Origin: Rehmannia glutinosa
Lineage: Eukaryota; Streptophyta; Magnoliopsida; Lamiales; Orobanchaceae
Direction: 5' to 3'
NCBI GenBank assembly: GCA_016081115.2
Contig: JABTTQ020000156.1
Location: forward strand, 268,910-332,909
Length of the DNA stretch: 64,000 nt
In this document: piece after piece, positions 56,405 through 64,000 of the stretch
Layout of the letters: every line of letters starts with the position of its first letter
Position numbering within the stretch: the first letter of the stretch is position 1
Program-made: the position numbers and the translations under genes
The notes under the pieces: generated by a model
Told to the model about the DNA's origin: nothing
What the model saw: the letters and a program-made list of their open reading frames with translations, nothing else
The model's database searches: none

Positions 56405-57408
56405 TCACAAAGATAGGGACTCTTCTCGTATGTTTGGATGATTTAGCTTATCACCTGATTTTTCAATGTCTTCTCCATTTACATTTGGCTCATCGAATAC
56501 CACATGAATGGATTCTTCCGCAACCATAGTTCTTTTGTTGAGTATTCTCAGAGGCTTTACTTTCACCGAGTATCCTAAGAAGATACCTTCATCGCCTTTA
56601 GCATCAAAAGCCTTTAGGTTGTCTTTGCCATTGTTGTAGATGAAGCATTTACATCCAAATATTCTCAAATATGCAACATTTGGTTTTCTTCCATCCAGAT
56701 CTCATAGGGAGTCTTTGTCACCGTCTATTTATCATACATCTGTTTTGGGTGTAGCAAGTCGTGTTGATTGCTTCAGCCCAAAATCTTTTGGTAACCCCGC
56801 TTCACCTAACATGGTCCTTGCTACTTCTTTGAGGGTTTTGTTCCTTCTTTTCGCAACTCCATTCTCACGTGGAGTCCTTGTGGCCGATAGTTCATGACCA
56901 ATACCATTCTCAATGCAAGATCGAGTTATTATTCCATTGACAAACTCGGTTCCTCTATCCGATTTTATTTTGATAATGGTTTGACTCTTCTCATTTTGAA
57001 TCCTCTTCATCATTTGTGGTAGTTTTTGTAGAGTTTCTTTCTTTTTGCACATGAATATTGTCCATGTATATCTTGAGTAGTCATCTACTACCACCAAGGT
57101 GTATTTCTTTCCACTTATCTTTGGTTGGTTCCATGGGCCAAATAGATCCATATGAAGCGATGCAATATTCTTGTTGAGGATGGGCATGTCTTTTCTTTGA
57201 ATGACGACTTGATTTGTTTTCCTTCGACATGCGTCACAAATATTCTCCTTCTTGTATACCGAGTCCTGGGAAGTCCTTCTACAAGATGACTTCTTGCCGC
57301 CTTGTTAATTGTTTTGAAATTCGGTGACTCAGCTTTTTGTGCCACATAACCAACTTGATTCACCTTGTGCTCTTTGCTAGTAGACAGTCGGGTGTTGCAA
57401 TTGACCAA
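56405..57408 (-). pseudogene. Element C integrase with zinc finger
   Basis: The core at 56732-57187 is open through VVVDDYSRYTWTIFMCKKK (Asp), KIKSDRGTEFVNGIITRS (Asp) and SATRTPRENGVAKRRNKT (Glu); all three catalytic acids are present, making this with B the best integrase of the window. Zinc finger at 57115-57408 is frame-shifted (ESPNFKTINKAARSHLVEG). C-terminal part 56405-56668: RIFGCKCFIYNNGKDNLKAF, GIFLGYS. Confidence 0.88.
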
Positions 57409-57432
57409 TCCACTACATACATATTTTTTCGT

Positions 57433-57760
57433 CTACATCCTTGCAAAGACAACTTCATTTGATTTGATATCTTTGATTTGGCATATACCCATGTTGAATC
57501 CAACATTGTAGCCCTTGTCACAGTTGATCGATGCTCGCAAGTTGAAATTGAGTCCTTCAACATATGCAACATCCGTGATTTCTAATTCATTCCTCTTGAT
57601 GGATCCAATGCCTCTTATTTCACCAGGAGCTTCATTTCCTCCAAATATCACTTTTGCTCCTTTTACTTCCTTGAATTTTGACAGATTTTTCATGTTTCTG
57701 TCATGTGTCCGGAACAACCACTATCCATGTACCAGGTTCCTCGCACTCACTGCTTTGAAC
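57433..57760 (-). pseudogene. Element C protease region
   Basis: 57433-57717 contains VKGAKVIFGGNEAPGEIRGI and LEITDVAYVEGLNFNLRAS. The active-site stretch (minus strand GTACATGGATAGTGGTTGTTC near 57718-57735, encoding W-M-D-S-G-C-S) is present but in another frame from the rest. Confidence 0.7.
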
Positions 57761-60093
57761 CCGCAATCAAGGAAATTAAGTTTTAGGTACCCATACTTGT
57801 CCGGGTCCCGAGGGGTTAGAATTGTAAGATGATCCAACCAACTTATAGCCAAATGATTTGACTCTAAGGGTTGCCATCTATCGGTGCCATAATCATAATC
57901 AATCCTCGCAAATTGCTTGGGATTCTAGGTTCATACAAATTGCCTCTTTGTCCGTATGCCTCGCATGTGTGTTTTAGCAATTGCCTTCTTCGGGGTAATT
58001 GTGGTGTCTTTGAGTGTAGTGCCTAGGTGCATATGTGTGCTTTGATAAAAGCTCTTATGCTTTTGGAATGGCCTTTGTTGAGTTCTAGGCCTTGCCATTC
58101 GGGGCTTATATTCCATAAGTCTATGCTGATAGTTCACATTATTCCAATCAGCTTGGCTTGGATATTTTCTACCATTCCCATCATATGTATTTCTTCTATG
58201 GATTTTCTGGGGTTTTTGGTAGCTCTACTTCTTCTTTACAGAGTATTTTCTGTTTGGAGTTTGCCGAGGACTGGGTGAATCTCTTCTCACTGCCCTTTCA
58301 AAGATACTCAATCGGTCGTTTTCCTTTTCCTTTGTAATTGGCCGCTTTGCTTGTTATGGTGCTTTTGATTGAATGTGTGTGCAACATTTAGAGTTTTGGA
58401 TTTTTCAGACTCTTCATGACTTGAAGATCCTTTTTCCAAAATTACTTTTGAGGTTTGACATAGCACAGAGGAATTAAATCCTAAGCCTGTCTTGTCTCCA
58501 TATTCTTTTTGACTCATAATAAGATCATCCAATGATTTAGATGCCTTAGTGAATGAGGCAATAACATTCTTGAGGTCATTCTCCCTCTTTTCTATAGCAG
58601 TAATTTTCGCTACTAATTTAGCATTTTCACTCTTTAAACTTTCATTCTCATCACTATTTGACTTAGAGTACTCGGCTCCTTAGTCACTTTGAGTTTTGAC
58701 TTGAGTAGTCGTTTTCCTCATTTAACAAAGTGTGTGTGAGGATTTAATGTGTTCAAAATCTTTCATCATTTTGCCTAATGAATCATAAAGATCAAGTGGG
58801 TGATGAAGTGTGTGTGTGTCACTCACTATCACTTGTGTCCGAGTTTGTTGAGTTAGATTGTACCTCATCTTCTTGGTCGTTGATCTTGTTCTTTGGCCAT
58901 CAAGGATCGGGCTTCTTCTTCGTAGTCACTTGAGTAGTCGCTTCACCGCTTCTCGAGTCACTGTATCTCTCTTGACTTAGTCACCTCTCAAATCTCTGCA
59001 GCCCATCATTGCCTTTTTCTTTTCTTGTCTTCTTTCTCTCAAGACCTTCCTTTCTTCTTCATCCCCGTATTTGTTGACTACAGGGATATGGACATTCAAT
59101 GGCATAGTGACCTGGTTGTCTATTCCAAAGATAGATATTCAACCTTTTGATCAGCTCTTTCCATTTCTCGATTGTCACCCTTTGATACTCAACTTTTTGA
59201 TGATGCTCTCTTGGTTGGCCTATCTTCCTTGATTTGGAGGGAGCCGAGTGTCTTCCGGAAGATTCACCCTTTCCTCTCTTGTAGTTCTTATTAAAGAACT
59301 TGTTGAATCTTTTAACCATCGGGCTATTTCTTCCGGGGTCAATGACTTCTTTAACCTCGGCTCTCTTCCCATCTTTAACAATTAGAGCACTTTTGGGTAC
59401 AATTGCCTCTTCCTCGGTCTTTTCTTCTCACCAAACTCGTAGGCTTTGAGGTCGAAAATAGTTCATGGTTGGATGTCTTTGATAGGTCCATGGAATGTCT
59501 CAAAGGTGCCATGACCTTCATTTCCCATTCACCGGGAGACTTTTAGGATCTTCATACACATTTCCTTTTGTGTATATTCCTTTCCAAGTGCATAAATACT
59601 CATTTGTGATTTCGTGAACCGAGCATCTAGTTGATCCAGATTTTCTCCGAGATCATTTTGAAGTTCTCAAATTTCCTCGTATGTACCACCGATAATTTGT
59701 TTTTTTGATTTGCTCCGAGCCTTCACAAATTAATGTCACTTGTCCTGCATTTCTTTAGCCGTTTTGCATGATTTGACTTTGTTGAACATGGCTTTGTCCA
59801 AGGTTTTGTAAAGGATGTCCTTGGCTACATTGTCCAGGTTGTATCTTTTTTCGTCATCATTTGTCCACTAGTTCTTGGTTTTTCAACCATGATCGTCCGG
59901 GAGCAACATCTTCTTCTCCTTCACCGCACTCTTCGTGACATTTGTGTTCACCTTTAAGATTTGCAGAGGCCCATCTTCTATCACTATCCACATCTCATCA
60001 TGTAATCTTCGATAGATGAGCTCGCATACGAATTTTCCAATCATCAAATTCTTCAATAGTGAACATAGGGATGCGTGTCAAATTTGCTTCCAT
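57760..60093 (-). pseudogene. Element C gag
   Basis: Start codon CAT 60091-60093. Capsid-like text near 59300-59900 in several frames; MVKRFNKFFNKNYKRGKGE at 59059-59319 leading into RQPGHYAIECPYP, a knuckle whose first CxxC half is lost. The coiled coil (58540-58850) and SLDDLIMSQKEYGDK (58308-58532) follow, then the basic Tyr/Gln/Arg tail (57931-58137). Frame breaks are dense and often at CAG/CTG positions. Confidence 0.83.
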
Positions 60094-60204
60094 GATAATA
60101 ACTTTTAATGATAAAAAGAGTTTGAGAGCTTAAGTACTAAAGCGGACTTTGAAAAGTTTGGAGATCTAGTTCAAGAACTGTGCGGAGGGTTCAATGAACC
60201 AACC

Positions 60205-60216
60205 GCTCCGATACCA
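60205..60216 (-). promoter_or_regulatory. Element C primer-binding site
   Basis: Minus strand TGGTATCGGAGC, one mismatch to the initiator tRNA-Met complement. Confidence 0.9.
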
Positions 60217-60218
60217 CT

Positions 60219-61774
60219 TGTAGGTCCAAGGGGTGTAAGTGTAAGGTTTAGAAGGGGGTTGAATAAACCTTACCAAATTTTCGATTTAGTCCTTTTAAAA
60301 TATTGAGTTGATACTACACAATTGTGTCCTTGATGGACAGTCAATTTGGTCACTCAAAGAGTTAATCTCTCAAATGCACTCAACCGAGCCGTTGATGGAA
60401 TAACTCGTTGTTGTTGGCTCTAAATTAACTCGATTGTGGTTTTGATTTCGGGAAGACTTAACACCCTTAAGTTTGATTAAGCAGAGTTTAGTGCTTGGTT
60501 TAGTACTTGTATTATCCAATGGATAGCAAATTTATCAAAGATATATATAAGCGATTAAAAATGCGGGAATTAAAAATGTCGAAATGTAAATGACATGATG
60601 AAATTTTTATAGAGGTTCGAAGATGGGGTAATTCTTCTACTCCTCTCTTCTCCAACTCCTGGAGGAATCCACTAGGTAATGATCGGTTTACAAAGTGGTA
60701 CAGACCCAGGATACAAGTCTTGATCACACGGTGACTTGATCCTTTGGGACTCGTCCGAGACGCCTTGATCACTCGGTGGCTTCTCGTGACGACTCGCTTC
60801 TTCACAGGGGCGTTGCCTTGCTACTACTGACTTACTTGCTCAAGCTCTTTGGATTTGATCACGAAGCCCTCCAAAAGCTTAAGACTTGGTTCGACCTTGA
60901 ACCTTCCTACAATCCTTCGTGGAATGTAGACCCCCTTTTTTTTTAAAGGTTTCCTCTTCAACTCGATTGAAGTTCTCTTTCCTTCACAGGTGAGTGTTGG
61001 ATTGATGTACTTCGTAATGTATGCTTGAGGATTAATCTTGAATGATTTGAGAGTATTTCTGGTTATAGTTTAAATGATTTCTTGAATGTTCGTAGTTCAG
61101 GTCTTCTTCTCTCAGAGTCATTCCTCAGCCTTTTATAGTGATCTTTCAAAAATTTGCCCGTTGAAGAGATAGGCTTATTTTTTAAAGTCACTTGCAGTCG
61201 TTGGCTTGTTGAAGTCCTTGGAATTGCCATTTCCTCGTATGAATTGTTCTTTCACCTTTCGGAGTTCGACACGCGGTGTTGTGCTTCCCATTGGTTCATT
61301 CCATTTGCACGCTTCGGGATCGAGCACTCCAAGAAAGGTGGTATGGAGATATTACTTGTTTAAGTAATTCTCTTGATTTCGTGCAACGGATCTTTTGATT
61401 ATCTCGACTTGACCGCATTTCTTTGCTTTCCCAGTGACTTAGAGTCGACTTCCAATCATGGATGACTCTTGTCACTTCAACTTGAGACTTGGCTTTTCTC
61501 GAGTTGACTTGACCGATACTCCACTTGGCCGCATCTCGCCTACTTTTTAGTAGAGTTCTGTCTACTCTTCTTTGCCATACTCAAATTGTCTCTCTCACAG
61601 AAGTCTTCCTTCCAGTCTTGATTGTCTTTTTTTGCATGTTAGGGCATAACCGACTTAACTCGGCTTTGGCCAACTCTAATTGTTACAATGCATTATACAA
61701 GAAAATTGGGGTGCCAACTTTCTATTCTAAGTTTTACATGGCATTCATCAAAATCTAAACAATAAAATTCCTAA
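60219..61774 (-). repeat. Element C 5' LTR (1556 bp)
   Basis: Very similar to 47711-49271. Outer end reads CCTAA then the target duplication GTATG; the terminal CA is missing. TATA box at 61129-61138. Confidence 0.94.
61129..61138 (-). promoter_or_regulatory. TATA box of C 5' LTR
   Basis: Minus-strand CTATAAAAGG, drives transcription toward gag. Confidence 0.65.
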
Positions 61775-61826
61775 GTATGTATCTTTGCTATTTACATTTT
61801 TGAATGGTTTAAGTTTTGGCATCATC

Positions 61827-61839
61827 AAAAGGGGGAAAT
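61827..61839 (+). promoter_or_regulatory. Element G2 polypurine tract
   Basis: AAAAGGGGGAAAT after GGCATCATC, directly before the LTR TG at 61840. Confidence 0.9.
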
Positions 61840-63379
61840 TGTTGGGAAATTTATTGTTTAGATTTTGATGAATGCCATGTAAAAATTAGAATAGGAAGTT
61901 GGCACCCCAATTATTGTTGTAAATGCCGCTTTGTAATAAATAAGGCTGGTCAAGTGGGGAGTTAAGTCACCACGCCCAAACATGCAAGAAAACAACTGGA
62001 GACTAGAAGAAGACTCACTGCAAGACAGTTGAGTATGGCAAAGAAAGAGAATACGGGAACTCTATCATGAGCAACTTGAGATGCAATGAGTGGAGTATCG
62101 ATCAAGTCAACTCAAGAAAAGCAGTCTCAAGTTGAAGTGATGAAGAGTCATCCATGATTGAAGTCGACTCTAAGTCACCTGGGAAAGCAAGGAAATGCGA
62201 TCAAGTCGAGATAATCAAAAAGATCCGTTGCCGCGAAAATCAGAGAATTACCTAAACAAGTAATATCTCCATGCTACCTTTCTCGAAGTGCTTCGATCCC
62301 AAAGCGTGCAAAATGAATAAACCAATGGGAAGCACTACACCGTGTCGAACTCTGTAAAGTCGAGAACAATTCATACGAGGAAGAATTTAATTCAGGAAGA
62401 ATAACAAGACAAGCCAACGACCACAAGTGACTTTCAAAAATAAGCCTATCTCTTCAACGGCAGATTTTTGAAAGATCACTATAAAGGCCGAGGAATGACT
62501 TCGAGAGCAGTGACGTAACCACAAACATTCAAGCAATTATTAGAACGTAACGAAATATTCTCAAGTTATTAAACGCTAAATCCCCAAGCCTACACTATGA
62601 AGAACATCAATCCAACACTCACCCGTGAAGGAAAGATAACTTCAATCAGCTTGAAGAGGAAATTTCAAGAATCAAGGGTCTACATTCCACGCGAGTGTAT
62701 AAGGTTCAGGTCGAACCAATCTTTAATTTTTTTGGAGGGCTTAAAATGATCAAATCCAAAGAGCTTGAGCAAGTGGGTCTGTAGTAGCAAGGCGGCAAGA
62801 AGTGAAGAAGCCGAGTCATACGAGAAGCCACCGAGTGATCATGTCTCTGATCGAGTCCCAAAGGATCAAGTCGGTGTGTGATCAAGACTTGATATCCTGG
62901 ATATTTACCACTTTGTATAACGATCAATACCTAGTGGATTCCTCAGTGAGTTAGAGAAGAAGAGGAGAGAAGAATTACCCCATCTTCGAACCTCTATAAA
63001 AATCTTATTGTGTTATTTACATTTCAAGACTTTAATTCTTGCATCATATTTGTTTATTTCTTGACATATTTGCTATCCATTAGATAATCTCTAAGTACTA
63101 AATCAAGCTCTAAATCTCTACTTAACCAAACTTAAGGATGTTAAGTCTTCCACGAAAAACATACCAGCGTTGAGTTAATTTAGACTTAACAAATTGAGTT
63201 ATTCCATCAATGGCTTCAGTTGAGTCTTGAGAGACTAACTCTACTGATTAACTAAATTGGTTGTCCACCAAGGACACACCGTAGTATCAACTCGAACTTT
63301 TAAAAGGACTAAATCAAAATTTGGTAAGGTTTATTCAATCCCCCCTTCTAAACCTTACACTTACACCCTTTGGGACCTA
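61840..63379 (+). repeat. Element G2 3' LTR (1540 bp)
   Basis: Starts TGTTGGGAAATTTATTG; TATA box 62479-62487; ends GGGACCTA, then a jump (G at 63380) into internal gag sequence instead of CA plus flank. Confidence 0.9.
62479..62487 (+). promoter_or_regulatory. TATA box of G2 3' LTR
   Basis: CTATAAAGG at the conserved position. Confidence 0.55.
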
Positions 63380-64000
63380 GGCACTACACTCGCAGAGACA
63401 CCACAACTACCCAAAGAAGGCAATTGCTAAAACACATATACAGGCATACAAACAAAAGAGACAGTTGTATGAACCTAGAATCCCCAAGCAATTTGCCAAA
63501 ATTAATTATGATTATGGCGATAGATGGCAACCCCTTATAGCCAAATCATTTGGCTATAGATTGGTTGGATCATCTTACAATACTAACCCTCAGGACCGGA
63601 CAAGTATGGGTACCTAAAATTTAATTTCCTTGATTGGGTTCAAGGAACAGTTGAGTGCCAAGGAACCTGGTACATGGATAGTGGTACATTCCGGACATAT
63701 ACGACAGAAACAAGAAAAATCTGTCAAAATTCAAGGAAGTCAAAGGAGCAAAATTCATATTTGGAGGAAATGAAGCGCCAGGAGAAATAAGTGGCATTGG
63801 ATCTATCAAGAAAAATGGATTAGAAATCACAGATGTTGCATATGTTGAAGGACTCAACTTCAACTTGCTAAGCATCGACCAACTCGTGACAAAGGGTTAT
63901 AATGTTGGATTTAACATGGGTATATGTCAAATCAAGAATCTATCGAATCAAATGAAGTTGTGCAATGAAATGGATAAAAGAACATGTATGTCGTGGATTA
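63380..64000 (+). pseudogene. Gag end and protease of a G-type element (likely G1 continuation)
   Basis: Matches G2 from about 39102 on: a basic gag tail (63400-63600), then EPGTW (63665-), an ATGGATAGTGG active-site stretch (M-D-S-G), FGGNEAPGEISGIGSI-like text, NGLEITDVAYVEGLNF and MGICQIKN, running off the window in the zinc-finger lead-in. Joined directly to the G2 LTR end, with the gag interval between the knuckle and this point missing. Same strand and family as G1, so probably its displaced remainder. Confidence 0.75.

Larger units (their letters stand above)
47711..61774 (-). mobile_element. Element C: full-length 14-kb Sirevirus-type copia
   Basis: Both LTRs (47711-49271; 60219-61774), primer-binding site, gag, pol, ORF3 and polypurine tract are present. 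GTATG occurs on both sides (47706-47710 and 61775-61779), a 5-bp target duplication. At the right end the LTR stops at CCTAA, two bases short of the expected CA. Inserted in G2 just upstream of its polypurine tract. The only copy with both ends inside the window. Confidence 0.95.
35502..63379 (+). mobile_element. Element G2: Sirevirus-type copia, interrupted by C
   Basis: Plus strand: shortened 5' LTR (35502-36899), primer-binding site, gag, protease, integrase, RT, RNase H, spacer, ORF3 (43049-47494), then element C (47711-61774), then polypurine tract and 3' LTR (61840-63379). Without C it is about 13.8 kb. Inserted in gag of G1. Confidence 0.87.

Overview
The window is nuclear DNA of a flowering plant, and all of it that I can classify is Ty1/copia LTR retrotransposon sequence. 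No host gene, structural RNA gene or CRISPR array is supported. The repeated domain order gag - protease - integrase - reverse transcriptase (YVDD) - RNase H, the primer-binding sites complementary to initiator tRNA-Met, LTRs of 1.3-1.6 kb, a gag with a CCHC knuckle plus a long coiled coil, and an extra long ORF after pol all point to the Sirevirus (SIRE/Maximus) lineage. The species cannot be named from this sequence.

Layout (element letters are mine). A, minus, 1-7191: pol, gag and 5' LTR; its 3' part lies off the left edge. A sits inside the third ORF (ORF3) of B, minus, 7192-16459. B sits inside the RNase H region of D, plus, whose remainder runs 16460-29212. D is also interrupted inside ORF3 by F, 20072-27232, a complete but internally deleted element of a different copia family. 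D's 3' LTR is followed directly by a primer-binding site and a damaged gag (H, 29213-30000), so that LTR is shared by two internal regions. A minus-strand remnant E (30001-32738) follows. E is cut by G1, plus, 32739-35501. G1's gag is cut by G2, plus, 35502-63379. G2 contains C, minus, 47711-61774, a full-length 14 kb copy with a clear 5-bp target duplication (GTATG). G1-like gag/protease sequence resumes at 63380 and runs off the right edge. Nesting order: A in B in D, F in D; C in G2 in G1 in E.

The genes are ordinary retroelement functions: Gag packages RNA, protease matures the polyprotein, reverse transcriptase with RNase H makes cDNA, integrase inserts it. Every reading frame is broken somewhere. 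ORF3 (about 1,480 codons in G2, a similar length in C, partial in B and D) has a conserved N-terminal domain, a basic/low-complexity middle and a C-terminal coiled coil. I see no signal peptide or membrane segment, so it is not obviously an envelope gene.

Two kinds of damage should be kept apart. D shows CAG-to-TAG and CAA-to-TAA changes in one otherwise open frame, as expected from cytosine-methylation decay. A, C and G2 instead differ from G1, B, D and E in a patchy way, with small indels and substitutions concentrated on CAG/CTG trinucleotides. That pattern is not a deamination signature and looks like a sequencing or consensus artefact at CHG-methylated sites, so many frameshifts in A, C and G2 may not be real.
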